The position numbers were made by a program, and so were the translations under genes. DNA of 36,708 nucleotides from Clostridia bacterium. Its GTDB lineage: Bacteria; Bacillota; Clostridia; Oscillospirales; Acutalibacteraceae. Shown piece by piece: positions 7,882 through 16,825 of this stretch. The stretch covers positions 1-36,708 of the forward strand of contig JAFYGK010000016.1 in the NCBI GenBank assembly GCA_017543285.1. Reading direction: 5' to 3'. How positions within the stretch are numbered: the stretch's first letter is position 1; every line of letters begins with the position of its first letter. The notes under the pieces were generated by a model, which was given only the letters and a program-made list of their open reading frames with translations, searched no databases and had not been told where the DNA came from.

Positions 7882-7895
7882 AAAACAAACGTATT

Positions 7896-7920
7896 ATCCA
7901 TGCCCGAAACGGGCATGGAT
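7896..7920 (+). other. Perfect 11-bp hairpin between the DUF1015 gene and uvrA
   Basis: ATCCATGCCCG, loop AAA, CGGGCATGGAT. No T tract follows, so it is not a standard terminator. It may be an RNA stability or processing element, or an atypical terminator. Confidence 0.6.
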
Positions 7921-7956
7921 AAATTAATAAGCATGCAAGCAAAAGAGGTGCGACAA

Positions 7957-10785
7957 ATGCCGACAAAGCATATCTATATAAAGGGTGCAAGGGAGCATAA
8001 CCTTAAGGATATAGATTTAAAGCTGCCGAGAGACAGTCTGATCGTCTTTACGGGTCTGTCCGGTTCCGGAAAATCCTCGCTGGCATTTGATACGATTTAC
8101 GCAGAGGGCCAGCGCCGCTATGTTGAATCGCTGTCATCCTATGCGCGGCAGTTTCTGGGTCAGATGGACAAGCCGGACGTAGATTATATAGAGGGACTTT
8201 CACCAGCGATCTCCATCGATCAGAAGACCACCTCAAAAAATCCGCGTTCCACCGTCGGCACGGTCACCGAAATATATGACTATCTGCGCCTGCTTTACGC
8301 AAGAATAGGCGTACCGCACTGCCACATCTGCGGCAGGGAGATAAAACAGCAGACCGTCGATCAGATAGTCGATCAGGTCATGCGGCTGGAAAACGGCGCG
8401 AGAATACAGATCCTGGCGCCCATCGTCAGGGGCAGGAAGGGACAGTACGCTAAGGAGCTTGACGCAGCGCGGCGTTCGGGTTATGTCAGGGTTCGCGTGG
8501 ACGACATAGTATACGACCTTTCGGAAAAAATCGCCATAGAGAAAAACAAGAAGCACAATATTGAAATAGTCGTTGACCGCCTTGTAATAAAGGACGGCAT
8601 ACAAAGCCGTCTTGCAGACTCGATAGAAACGGCAACGGCGCTTTCCGGCGGACTTGTTTATGCGGATGTCATCGGGCAAAAGCAGCTGGAATTTTCGCAG
8701 AATTACGCCTGTCCAGAGCATGGCGTGAGTATAGACGAGCTGACTCCGAGAATGTTCTCATTCAACAACCCCTTCGGCGCCTGCCCGAAATGCTCCGGAA
8801 TGGGCATTTTTATGAGGATGGTACCCGAGCTTATCATCCCCAACCCGAACCTCTCCATTAGACAGGGCGCAATAACGGCAAGCGGCTGGTCAAACGCTGA
8901 CCGCGGAACAATGGCGCAGATGTATTTCGAGGGTCTGGCGCAGCATTACGGGTTTTCACTGGATACACCGGTGAAGGATCTGCCCAAGGAAATAGTGGAT
9001 ATCCTCCTTTACGGCACAAACGGAGAGCGCATAAAGATAACGAGAATACAGGAATACGGCACGGGAACCTATTTTGCGCCGTTTGAGGGCGTTCTGACAA
9101 ACCTTGAGCGGCGTTACAGGGAAACCTCGAGCAGTTGGGTCAAGGAGGAGCTTGAGGATTTTATGGGCGTCTATCCGTGCGAAGAATGCCGCGGCGACCG
9201 TTTGCGCCCCGAATCTCTTGCCGTCACGGTCGGGGGGATCAATATAGCCGACTTTACGAAAATGTCGGTAAAGAACGCAATTGAATTTATAAAGAATATC
9301 CGGCTCACCGAGCGGCAGAAGATGATCGGCGAGCGCATCCTGAAAGAGATAAACGAGCGCCTAAGCTTTCTGGACAGCGTCGGTCTGGGGTATCTGACCC
9401 TCAGCCGGAACAGCGGCACGTTAAGCGGCGGAGAAAGCCAGCGTATCCGTCTTGCGACGCAGATAGGCTCTTCGCTGACCGGCGTATTGTATGTACTTGA
9501 CGAACCGAGCATAGGCCTTCATCAAAGGGATAATTACAAGCTGCTCGGAACTCTGAAAAGGCTTCGGGATCTCGGAAACACCCTTATAGTCGTCGAGCAC
9601 GACGAGGACACCATGAGAAACGCCGACTTTGTCGTCGATATAGGACCGGGAGCGGGAATACACGGAGGCAAGGTCATCTGTGCCGGGAGCGTGGACGATA
9701 TCATGGCCTGCGGCGATTCGATAACCGGAGATTATCTTTCGGGCAGAAAAACAGTGGAAGTCCCGGAAAAGCGCCGCAAGGGCAACGGCAAAAAGCTGAT
9801 CATCAGAAACGCGAGCGAGAACAACCTGAAAAATATAGATATAACGATACCGCTCGGAGAAATGGTCTGCGTCACCGGCGTTTCCGGTTCGGGAAAATCG
9901 TCCTTTGTCAACGAGATACTATATAAGCGTCTCGCGCGCGACCTGAACCGGGCAAAGATCAAACCGGGCGATCACGACGATATAGAGGGCATCAGCCAGC
10001 TTGATAAGGTTATCTGCATAGATCAGTCGCCCATCGGCAGGACTCCGCGTTCAAACCCGGCGACATATACAGGCCTTTTCAACGATATAAGAGAGCTTTT
10101 TGCTTCGACGGCAGACGCGAAAATGCACGGCTACAACGCAGGACGTTTTTCCTTTAACGTAAAAGGCGGACGCTGTGAAGCCTGTCAGGGCGACGGTATC
10201 GTAAAGATAGAGATGCATTTCCTGCCTGATATTTATGTCCCTTGCGAGGTGTGCAAGGGCAAGCGCTACAACAGAGAAACCCTCGATATAAAATACAAGG
10301 GCAAAAACATTTTCGATGTGCTCGATATGACGGTCGAGGAGGGTCTGAACTTCTTCGGCAATATCCCCAAAATTGCCCGCCGGCTGCAAACAATTTACGA
10401 TGTCGGTCTGGGATATATCAAGATAGGACAGAGCGCGACCACTCTTTCCGGCGGCGAAGCGCAAAGGGTCAAGCTGGCAACAGAGCTTAGCCGGAGATCA
10501 ACCGGAAAAACCATGTATATCCTTGATGAGCCTACAACCGGCCTGCACATTGCGGACGTACACAGGCTGATAGAGGTTTTGCAGAAGCTGGTCGACGCAG
10601 GCAACTCCATGGTGATAATCGAGCACAATCTGGACGTTATCAAGACCGCCGACCATATCATTGATCTCGGTCCGGAGGGCGGAGACGACGGCGGACTGAT
10701 TGTCGCGCAGGGAACTCCGGAGGAAGTGGCTCAGGCCGAAGCCAGCTATACCGGGCAGTACCTCAAAAAAATGCTCAACAGGTAG
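7957..10785 (+). CDS. uvrA: Excinuclease ABC subunit UvrA
   Basis: UvrA is the damage-sensing ATPase of nucleotide excision repair; it loads UvrB at lesions. The 942-residue protein has the usual length and order: first Walker A ([15 protein letters not shown]), the [14 protein letters not shown] motif, a CxxC zinc module (CHICG), zinc module [17 protein letters not shown], first ABC signature ([12 protein letters not shown]) with [10 protein letters not shown], second Walker A ([13 protein letters not shown]), the zinc finger with CEACQGDG and CEVCKGKRY, second signature ([12 protein letters not shown]) and LDEPTTGLH. The ATG at 7957 is chosen because AGAGGTG lies six bases upstream and homologues begin with the same ThrLysHis-Ile-Tyr region. 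uvrB is not in the window. Confidence 0.98.
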   Translation: MPTKHIYIKGAREHNLKDIDLKLPRDSLIVFTGLSGSGKSSLAFDTIYAEGQRRYVESLSSYARQFLGQMDKPDVDYIEGLSPAISIDQKTTSKNPRSTVGTVTEIYDYLRLLYARIGVPHCHICGREIKQQTVDQIVDQVMRLENGARIQILAPIVRGRKGQYAKELDAARRSGYVRVRVDDIVYDLSEKIAIEKNKKHNIEIVVDRLVIKDGIQSRLADSIETATALSGGLVYADVIGQKQLEFSQNYACPEHGVSIDELTPRMFSFNNPFGACPKCSGMGIFMRMVPELIIPNPNLSIRQGAITASGWSNADRGTMAQMYFEGLAQHYGFSLDTPVKDLPKEIVDILLYGTNGERIKITRIQEYGTGTYFAPFEGVLTNLERRYRETSSSWVKEELEDFMGVYPCEECRGDRLRPESLAVTVGGINIADFTKMSVKNAIEFIKNIRLTERQKMIGERILKEINERLSFLDSVGLGYLTLSRNSGTLSGGESQRIRLATQIGSSLTGVLYVLDEPSIGLHQRDNYKLLGTLKRLRDLGNTLIVVEHDEDTMRNADFVVDIGPGAGIHGGKVICAGSVDDIMACGDSITGDYLSGRKTVEVPEKRRKGNGKKLIIRNASENNLKNIDITIPLGEMVCVTGVSGSGKSSFVNEILYKRLARDLNRAKIKPGDHDDIEGISQLDKVICIDQSPIGRTPRSNPATYTGLFNDIRELFASTADAKMHGYNAGRFSFNVKGGRCEACQGDGIVKIEMHFLPDIYVPCEVCKGKRYNRETLDIKYKGKNIFDVLDMTVEEGLNFFGNIPKIARRLQTIYDVGLGYIKIGQSATTLSGGEAQRVKLATELSRRSTGKTMYILDEPTTGLHIADVHRLIEVLQKLVDAGNSMVIIEHNLDVIKTADHIIDLGPEGGDDGGLIVAQGTPEEVAQAEASYTGQYLKKMLNR

Positions 10786-10877
10786 GAAAAAGACTTGTTT
10801 TGCTGTATAATAAAGATACAGGAAAACAGAGTCTCCGCACCGGCTAGTGAAATAATCTATAAAAAAGAGGGATAGAT

Positions 10878-12335
10878 ATGAATCTGAATGACCAGCGCAA
10901 TCTGACCATGCTGACCGATTTTTACGAGATAACAATGGCAAACGGGTTTTTCGCGAATGGATTTGACCGGGATATCGCCTATTTCGATATTTTTTTCCGG
11001 CAGATACCGGACGGCGGCGGATTTTGCATCATGGCCGGCGTGGAGCAGATGATCGACTATATAAAAAACCTTTCCTTTACGCGGGAGGACATCGACTTTC
11101 TGCGCGGAAAGAAAATGTTTGACGAGAGATTTCTGCGTTATCTCGCCGATTTCAAATTCAGCAGCGACGTCTGGGCAGTTCCCGAAGGCACGCCGATTTT
11201 TCCGGGCGAGCCGATAGTTACGGTTCGCGGACCGGCGATAGAGGCGCAGTTTATGGAAACCATGCTGCTCATCTGCATAAATCACCAGACCCTTATTGCA
11301 ACAAAGGCAAACCGCATTTGCAGAGCGGCAAGCGGCAGGGCAGTCATGGAATTCGGCGCGAGACGCGCCCAGGGCTTCGACGCGGCTATTTACGGCTCGC
11401 GCGCCGCTTACATCGGAGGCTGTGCAGGAACCTCCTGCACCCTCAGCGACAGGGATTTCAGCATACCTGCAATGGGTACGATGGCCCATTCGTGGGTGCA
11501 GATGTTCGACAGCGAGACAGACGCCTTCAGGGCCTATGCGAAACTTTACCCCAATGCGTGTATGCTGCTCGTCGATACATATAACGTCCTCAAATCGGGT
11601 ATTCCCAACGCAATCAGGATTTTTAACGAGGAGATCATACCCAGAGGCTACAGACCGGCAGGAATAAGAATTGACAGCGGCGACATCACCTATCTGTCCA
11701 AGAAGGCAAGGAAAATGCTGGACGAGGCCGGCTTTGCCGACTGCAAGATATGTGCGTCCAACTCGCTCGACGAATTTATCATAAGGGATATGCTTATTCA
11801 GGGCGCCCCGCTCGATATTTTCGGCGTCGGAGAAAGACTTATCACAGCTTCCTCAAACCCGGTGCTGGGCGCCGTTTACAAGCTGACCGCAATCGAAAGA
11901 AACGGTATGATCATTCCAAAGATCAAGGTCAGCGAAAACATCAGCAAGATCACGACCCCCGGATTTAAAAAGCTCTGGAGACTTTACGACAACGAAACCG
12001 GCAAGGCTATTGCCGACGTAATCACGCTCAGCGATGAGATGATTGATGACGCGCAGGAATACGAGATCTTTGATCCCATCAGCACATGGAAGCGCAAAAC
12101 GGTGGAAAATTTCACTGCGCGTCCGCTGCTTGAGCGGATCTTCAAAAACGGAAGATGCGTTTACGAAACTCCCGATCTCCAGACACTGCAGAGCTACTGC
12201 AAGAATCAGGTGGCGACCCTCTGGGATGAGGTTACGAGATTTGAAAACCCGCACAGATATTATGTCGATCTGTCGCCCAATCTCTGGCACTTAAAGCAGG
12301 AGCTTTTGTCGCAGTATACCATCAGGACAAAATAG
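10878..12335 (+). CDS. pncB: Nicotinate phosphoribosyltransferase
   Basis: Converts nicotinate and PRPP, with ATP, to nicotinate mononucleotide in NAD salvage. The 485-residue protein shows the family N-terminus (MLTDFYEITMANGFF), the GTMAHSWVQMF motif with the phosphorylatable His near residue 204, and RIDSGDITYLSKKAR followed by SNSLDEFII and the GVGERLITA phosphate-binding stretch. The start ATG has GAGGG six bases upstream. A TATAAT at 10806-10811 with a poor -35 may be its promoter. The NAD-consuming sirtuin encoded at 27.9 kb is a distant functional partner, not an operon member. Confidence 0.95.
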   Translation: MNLNDQRNLTMLTDFYEITMANGFFANGFDRDIAYFDIFFRQIPDGGGFCIMAGVEQMIDYIKNLSFTREDIDFLRGKKMFDERFLRYLADFKFSSDVWAVPEGTPIFPGEPIVTVRGPAIEAQFMETMLLICINHQTLIATKANRICRAASGRAVMEFGARRAQGFDAAIYGSRAAYIGGCAGTSCTLSDRDFSIPAMGTMAHSWVQMFDSETDAFRAYAKLYPNACMLLVDTYNVLKSGIPNAIRIFNEEIIPRGYRPAGIRIDSGDITYLSKKARKMLDEAGFADCKICASNSLDEFIIRDMLIQGAPLDIFGVGERLITASSNPVLGAVYKLTAIERNGMIIPKIKVSENISKITTPGFKKLWRLYDNETGKAIADVITLSDEMIDDAQEYEIFDPISTWKRKTVENFTARPLLERIFKNGRCVYETPDLQTLQSYCKNQVATLWDEVTRFENPHRYYVDLSPNLWHLKQELLSQYTIRTK

Positions 12336-12352
12336 CAGTAATGAACGGCAAT

Positions 12353-12384
12353 ATAAAGCTCCGCTCAGGGCGGAGCTTTATCAT
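12353..12384 (+). terminator. Intrinsic terminator after pncB
   Basis: A 12-bp perfect stem (ATAAAGCTCCGC paired with GCGGAGCTTTAT) with a 5-base loop and a weak T run. It lies 24 bases before the next start. Confidence 0.65.
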
Positions 12385-12407
12385 AAACAAATGAAGGAGG
12401 CGGATGC

Positions 12408-13286
12408 ATGAAACCGCTATTCGGACCTGCCGGAAACAGTGAGGAGTTTTATTCGCTCGGTTACAAGGCGACGATACAGGCAATGGGCTTTCTGGAGAAA
12501 AAAGGGCTTGACGCCTATGAATACCAATGCGGACGAGGCGTTAACATCAAAGAGGAAACGGCGCGCGCCCTGGGACAAAAGGCAAAGGAACACGGTATTG
12601 CCGTATCGCTGCATGCGCCCTACTATACTTCGCTCAATTCGCCCGACGAGCAAAAGCGGCTTAATTCCGTTCGCTATATAATTGATTCCTGCCGCGCCGT
12701 TGACTGGATGGGCGGAAACCGTGTTGTCGTTCATCCCGGCGGGCTGGGCAAAATGACTCGCCGCGATGCGACCGATCTGGCTAAAACAACAATAAATCTG
12801 CTCATCGACGAGCTTAAAAACCAGTCGCTCGACCACATTCACGTATGCTTCGAAACAATGGGCAAGGTAAACCAGCTTGGCGATATGGATGAGATAATCG
12901 AATTTTGCGCAATGGACGAGAGCTTTTACCCCTGCGTTGATTTCGGACATCTCAACGCGCGGACTCATGGGGGCTGCTCGACCGGCAAGCAGTTTAAAGA
13001 GGTGTTCGACAGGGTTGAAGCCTCTCTCGGCGCCGAAAGATCAAGGCACATGCACTGCCATTTTTCAAAGATAGAGTATTCCAAAGGCGGCGAGGTTCGT
13101 CATCTCACTTTCGAAGACGACCATTTCGGTCCCGATTACAAGCCGCTTATGGAGGAGGTTTACCGCCGAGGGGCATATCCGGTATTTATATGCGAGTCAG
13201 CAGGCACTCAGTCACAGGATTCGCTTGACATGAAGCGATTTTATAAAGGCCTTGCCGCAGAAAATGCCGCAGCGAATGTATTTTGA
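12408..13286 (+). CDS. Endonuclease IV-like TIM-barrel protein (AP endonuclease family 2)
   Basis: A 292-residue protein of the endonuclease IV fold, likely cutting abasic sites during base-excision repair. Metal ligands known from E. coli Nfo have clear counterparts: His69 (SLHAPYY), His109 (VVHPGG), Glu149 (CFETMG), Asp178 and His181 (CVDFGHLNAR), His216 or His218 (RHMHCHF), His232 and an Asp/His pair (FEDDHF), and Glu263 (ICES). The start has AAGGAGG upstream. The usual Nfo signature strings are somewhat divergent, so a related sugar-isomerase-like activity cannot be excluded. It lies 20 bases before the peptidase gene and is probably co-transcribed with it. Confidence 0.85.
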   Translation: MKPLFGPAGNSEEFYSLGYKATIQAMGFLEKKGLDAYEYQCGRGVNIKEETARALGQKAKEHGIAVSLHAPYYTSLNSPDEQKRLNSVRYIIDSCRAVDWMGGNRVVVHPGGLGKMTRRDATDLAKTTINLLIDELKNQSLDHIHVCFETMGKVNQLGDMDEIIEFCAMDESFYPCVDFGHLNARTHGGCSTGKQFKEVFDRVEASLGAERSRHMHCHFSKIEYSKGGEVRHLTFEDDHFGPDYKPLMEEVYRRGAYPVFICESAGTQSQDSLDMKRFYKGLAAENAAANVF

Positions 13287-13306
13287 TTCTTTAAAGGTGA
13301 AGCATA

Positions 13307-14383
13307 ATGAAGGAAATCTTTGAGCGCATCGGCGCTTTGCAGGCCGGTATCGAGGAAAAAGACGCGCTTCTTATTTTCAGCGAGCTGAACAGATATTATC
13401 TGACAGGCTTTTCTTCGTCAAACGGCGCCGTGTTCATTACAAAAAACGACGCGTTATTCTTCACAGACTCGCGCTATATAGAAAACGCCCGAAACACGGT
13501 CAAGGGCTGCAAGGTCAGACTTATCGACAAAGAGCTTTCCGCACTGATTAACGATACCGCCAAGAAGGCCGGAACAGACAGAATCCACATCGAGGCCGAT
13601 TATGTGACAGTTAATCGTCTTAAGACGCTTCGGGAGAAGATTGATTTGCAGATCGTTTCGGACGGAGAATTGGACAAAACAATATCTGCAATGCGCAGGA
13701 TAAAGTCGCCGCATGAGATTGAGCAGATCTCAGCTGCGCAGAGCATCACCGACGCAGCCTTTGCACACATTCTCGATTATATCAAGCCGGGTATGTGTGA
13801 AAATGAAATTGCATTGGAGCTGGAATTTTTCATGCGCAAAAACGGCGCGGAGGGTCTTGCGTTTGATACGATAATTGTTTCCGGCCAAAACAGCTCAAAG
13901 CCTCACGGGGTGCCGGGAGACAGGCAGATTCGAAGCGGCGATTTTATCACGATGGATTTCGGCGCGAAGCATAACGGTTATTGCTCTGATATGACGAGAA
14001 CGATAGCAATAGGGGAAATATCAGACGAGCAAAGATATGTCTATGATACGGTGCTCCTGGCGCAGAGAACGGCTTTGGCAAAGCTGCATGCCGGCATGCC
14101 ATGCAGCGAGGGAGACGCTCTGGCGAGGGACGTAATAAAGCAAAACGGCTGCGGGCAGTATTTCGGTCATTCGCTGGGCCATTCACTGGGGCTTTTCATA
14201 CACGAAAGCCCGAATCTTTCACCGAACAGCGAAGACGTCCTTTTGCCGAATATGATTCTGACGGTTGAACCGTGTATATATATTGAAGGAAAATTCGGCG
14301 TCAGAATAGAGGATATGGCGCTTATTTGTGAAGGCGGTGTAAAAAATCTTACCAAATCGCCCAAATCACTAATAAAGTTGTAG
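13307..14383 (+). CDS. Xaa-Pro aminopeptidase (peptidase family M24)
   Basis: A cytoplasmic metallopeptidase that removes the residue before an N-terminal proline. The 358-residue protein has a creatinase N-domain (about residues 1-125, LNRYYLTGFSSSNG, FTDSRYIENA) and a pita-bread catalytic domain with all five metal ligands: Asp217 (TMDFGA), Asp228 (CSDMTR), His292 (GHSLGLFIHE), Glu321 (TVEPCIY) and Glu335 (RIEDMAL). AAGGTGA precedes the ATG. It lies immediately before efp, an arrangement common in Firmicutes; EF-P acts on polyproline synthesis, so the pair makes functional sense. Confidence 0.94.
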   Translation: MKEIFERIGALQAGIEEKDALLIFSELNRYYLTGFSSSNGAVFITKNDALFFTDSRYIENARNTVKGCKVRLIDKELSALINDTAKKAGTDRIHIEADYVTVNRLKTLREKIDLQIVSDGELDKTISAMRRIKSPHEIEQISAAQSITDAAFAHILDYIKPGMCENEIALELEFFMRKNGAEGLAFDTIIVSGQNSSKPHGVPGDRQIRSGDFITMDFGAKHNGYCSDMTRTIAIGEISDEQRYVYDTVLLAQRTALAKLHAGMPCSEGDALARDVIKQNGCGQYFGHSLGHSLGLFIHESPNLSPNSEDVLLPNMILTVEPCIYIEGKFGVRIEDMALICEGGVKNLTKSPKSLIKL

Positions 14384-14401
14384 AGATATTGCATTTTGCA
14401 C

Positions 14402-14430
14402 TTGCAAATTTTTTTATTATATTATAAAAT
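14402..14430 (+). promoter_or_regulatory. Promoter of efp
   Basis: TTGCAA, 17 bp, TAAAAT, about 40 bases before the start codon. The same TTGCAA/TAAAAT pair with 17 bp occurs before metK (19872-19900). Confidence 0.6.
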
Positions 14431-14468
14431 AGTAGCAACTAAAATACTTTATTTGGAGGATCACACCT

Positions 14469-15029
14469 ATGATTTCTGCAGGTGATTTCAGAAACGGCGT
14501 TACCTTTGAGATGGACGGCAATGTTTATCAGATCATCGAATTCCAGCACGTTAAGCCCGGTAAAGGCGCTGCTTTTGTCCGCACAAAGATAAGAAATGTT
14601 ATTGCCGGATCGGTTGTGGAGCGTACCTTCAACCCGACCGAAAAATTCCCGACAGCCTTTGTCGAAAGAAAGCCCATGCAGTACCTTTACAATGACGGCG
14701 ACCTTTATTATTTCATGGATATGGAAAGCTATGAGCAGATCCCCATCAGCGCTTCCGTTCTCGACGACAATTTCAAGTTCGTCAAGGAAAACATGGAATG
14801 CACCGTCGCTTCCTACAAGGGCAACATTTTCTCCGTTGCGCCGCCCAATTTTGTCGAGCTTGTCGTTACCCAGACCGATCCCGGATTCAAGGGCGACACA
14901 GCCACAAACGTAACAAAGCCCGCAACGCTTGAAACCGGTGTTGAAATTAAGGTTCCGCTCTTTATTGACGAAGGTGAACTCATCAGAATAGACACGCGCA
15001 CGGGCGAATATATGGAGCGTGCCAACTGA
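14469..15029 (+). CDS. efp: Elongation factor P
   Basis: EF-P binds ribosomes stalled at consecutive prolines and promotes peptide-bond formation. The 186-residue protein has the three beta-barrel domains, with PGKGAAF placing the modifiable Lys at position 32. FVRTKIRN and RTFNPTEKF follow, and the C-terminal domain holds [26 protein letters not shown] lies nine bases before the ATG. It has its own promoter as well as possible read-through from the peptidase gene. Confidence 0.98.
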   Translation: MISAGDFRNGVTFEMDGNVYQIIEFQHVKPGKGAAFVRTKIRNVIAGSVVERTFNPTEKFPTAFVERKPMQYLYNDGDLYYFMDMESYEQIPISASVLDDNFKFVKENMECTVASYKGNIFSVAPPNFVELVVTQTDPGFKGDTATNVTKPATLETGVEIKVPLFIDEGELIRIDTRTGEYMERAN

Positions 15030-15160
15030 TTTTTTCCGGTTTGCTGCGTAAAACCCGTTTTCCGGCTTTCCACAGCAGGTTATTATTTCTGTCTGGCATT
15101 TTCACATAATTTGTGTTAATAATAAATTTGCCGGTTTTCCGGCTGCAAGGAGGTACAGTC

Positions 15161-15631
15161 ATGACTGTTACAGAAAAGGTTGCCTATCTCAAGGGACTTA
15201 TGGACGGCTTAAAGCTTGATGAATCCTCTGATGAGACAAAGGTTATCAAATCCATTGTAGATGTTATCAGCGATATTGCTCTGACCGTCAGCGATCTTGA
15301 AGACGGATATTCCGAGCTTTGCGAGCAGATCGACGCTATCGACGAGGATCTCGATTATCTTGAGCAGGATTTTTACGAAGATGAAGATGACGATGAGTGC
15401 GATTGCTGCCACGACGACGATGACGATGAAGAAGAGTATTATTATGAGGTGACCTGCAACAAGTGCGGCGAGACCCTCTGTCTTGATGAAGACACTCTGC
15501 TTTCCGGCCCGATCAACTGCCCGAGCTGCGGCGAGCTTATCGAATTTGATGTAGTTGACTGCGACGAATGCGACGCCGAAGACTGCGAAGGCTGTCCTGC
15601 AGCTGATGAAAAGGCTGAAGACGCCGAATAA
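15161..15631 (+). CDS. CD1247-family acidic zinc-ribbon protein
   Basis: A 156-residue protein of the Clostridia family named after C. difficile CD1247, which likewise follows efp. The N-terminal 70 residues are helical (TEKVAYLKGLMDGLKLD), then comes an extreme Asp/Glu run (residues of about 72-92), then a zinc ribbon (CNKCGE and CPSCGE) and a Cys/Asp-rich tail (CDECDAEDCEGCP). AAGGAGG lies seven bases before the ATG at 15161, so the longer frame to 15113 is not used. Function unknown; the efp neighbourhood hints at a translation- or envelope-related role but proves nothing. A strong terminator follows. Confidence 0.85.
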   Translation: MTVTEKVAYLKGLMDGLKLDESSDETKVIKSIVDVISDIALTVSDLEDGYSELCEQIDAIDEDLDYLEQDFYEDEDDDECDCCHDDDDDEEEYYYEVTCNKCGETLCLDEDTLLSGPINCPSCGELIEFDVVDCDECDAEDCEGCPAADEKAEDAE

Positions 15632-15651
15632 TCAAAACAGAATACGATACT

Positions 15652-15680
15652 ATCCGCCGGTTTCTGCCGGCGGATTTTTT
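15652..15680 (+). terminator. Intrinsic terminator of the efp cluster
   Basis: ATCCGCCGG pairs with CCGGCGGAT around a 6-base loop, then TTTTTT. Confidence 0.9.
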
Positions 15681-15710
15681 GCGCCTGTTTTTGAAAAAAT
15701 CCGGCGCAAT

Positions 15711-15747
15711 GAAAAAATAAGCGGCGTCCGTAAAAACGTACGCCGCA
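15711..15747 (-). terminator. Intrinsic terminator of the tex run
   Basis: On the minus strand GCGGCGTACG pairs with CGGACGCCGC (one mismatch) around TTTTTA, followed by TTATTTTTTC. It faces the plus-strand terminator at 15652. Confidence 0.8.
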
Positions 15748-15790
15748 ATGCTTTTGATCAATTTTTATCGCGATAAAACTCCCTTGCGAA

Positions 15791-15810
15791 ACCGGCTTCA
15801 TGGAAAGGGA
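15791..15810. repeat. Copy B of the tex 3'-end repeat
   Basis: ACCGGCTTCATGGAAAGGGA is identical to 16833-16852. The flanks also align imperfectly over about 60 bp, including GGTTC and CAGCA on the side away from the core. It lies directly after the stop of the membrane-protein gene and repeats the last codons of tex without being part of a gene. Confidence 0.85.
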
Positions 15811-15812
15811 TA

Positions 15813-16772
15813 TTATTTTACAGGTTCTTCCGGCAGCATGGAAATCTTTATATATCCTTTTAAAACTTCTTCAAGCTCGTCCGGATCTTCGAACACCTCC
15901 GGTATGCCGGGTTCAGACAGGCCGTAATCCGGAGTGACCTCTTCAACTGTAATGTATTGGCTTTGCATTGAGGGCATATTAAAAACAGTGATACGCTGTC
16001 TGAAATCGGCGTCTGCATATACCGCAGCAGCATATCCCGGCAAAACCGGTGCATTGTACATCGCCTTTTCTCTCAGCTTTGCGCCAAGCCTTTGCGCTTC
16101 ATACATTTCTTTGCCCGACCTCGAAGCAAATCTGAACGCCATTACGAGCGCCAGCAGCTCCAATGCAGCGAATATAATGAAAATCAACCAGTCCCTGCGG
16201 CTGAAGTCGGACAGATCTCTGCCGCCTGTTGCCATGACCGTTAAAAAAATAGCGGCAAAAATAAAAGCGAAAGCGGCGCAGCCCATAAGCAGATACCTTC
16301 GCCGCCGTGCCTTTGCTGATTTCAGCCTTGTCTTCAGCGCCGGCATATCCTCATCGGGCGGTCCGCATTCAAGCTTGTCCCGCAGATAACGGCATAACTC
16401 ATAAGCATTTATCAGTCCGTTTATCTCATGCCTCATTTTGTCTTTGGTTTCTATGACAAGCGAACCGGCTCCATGCCAAACGAGATCAATATCCTCAAGC
16501 GGAATATCAACGCTCCTGTTGATACCGTATTTTGCGGTCAGACGGTCATCGCCGATTTGCAAAAATGCCCCGCGGTTAAACCTTAATGAAAGCACCCCGA
16601 AAGAAATGAACATGCAGCCTATGAGGATGGCAACAACCGAACCTAATGCGGTTTCTATTTTGGTTTCGGTATCGACTATCGCTAAAAAAGCAGATAAAGC
16701 TATCACAAAGGAGCCGCACACGAGGGCAGTTATGCCGAAAAACAATTTTTTCTTTTTAAAAACTCCATCCAT
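15813..16772 (-). CDS. Multi-pass membrane protein with a PH-like middle domain, function unknown
   Basis: A 319-residue protein. Two membrane segments lie near residues 12-35 and 42-65 (LFFGITALVCGSFVIALSAFL; VVAILIGCMFISFGVLSL). A soluble stretch follows (FLQIGDDRLTAKYG, VDIPLEDIDLVWHGAG) that looks like a small PH/bPH-like barrel. Then come a basic linker (RLKSAKARRRRYLL), two more segments and a soluble C-terminus. The ATG at 16772 has AAAGG six bases upstream; an ATG at 16796 has no ribosome-binding site. It is the last gene of the tex run, 53 bases after tex. It is bracketed by copies of the tex 3' end, and its own last codons (LPEEPVK) align in DNA with the Tex C-terminus, suggesting it was inserted or recombined there. 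Confidence 0.75.
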   Translation of the reverse strand: MDGVFKKKKLFFGITALVCGSFVIALSAFLAIVDTETKIETALGSVVAILIGCMFISFGVLSLRFNRGAFLQIGDDRLTAKYGINRSVDIPLEDIDLVWHGAGSLVIETKDKMRHEINGLINAYELCRYLRDKLECGPPDEDMPALKTRLKSAKARRRRYLLMGCAAFAFIFAAIFLTVMATGGRDLSDFSRRDWLIFIIFAALELLALVMAFRFASRSGKEMYEAQRLGAKLREKAMYNAPVLPGYAAAVYADADFRQRITVFNMPSMQSQYITVEEVTPDYGLSEPGIPEVFEDPDELEEVLKGYIKISMLPEEPVK

Positions 16773-16825
16773 AGTATGCCTTTGCGCTCCTTTCATTCTG
16801 GAAAAACTGTCTTTTGGTGCTTCTC

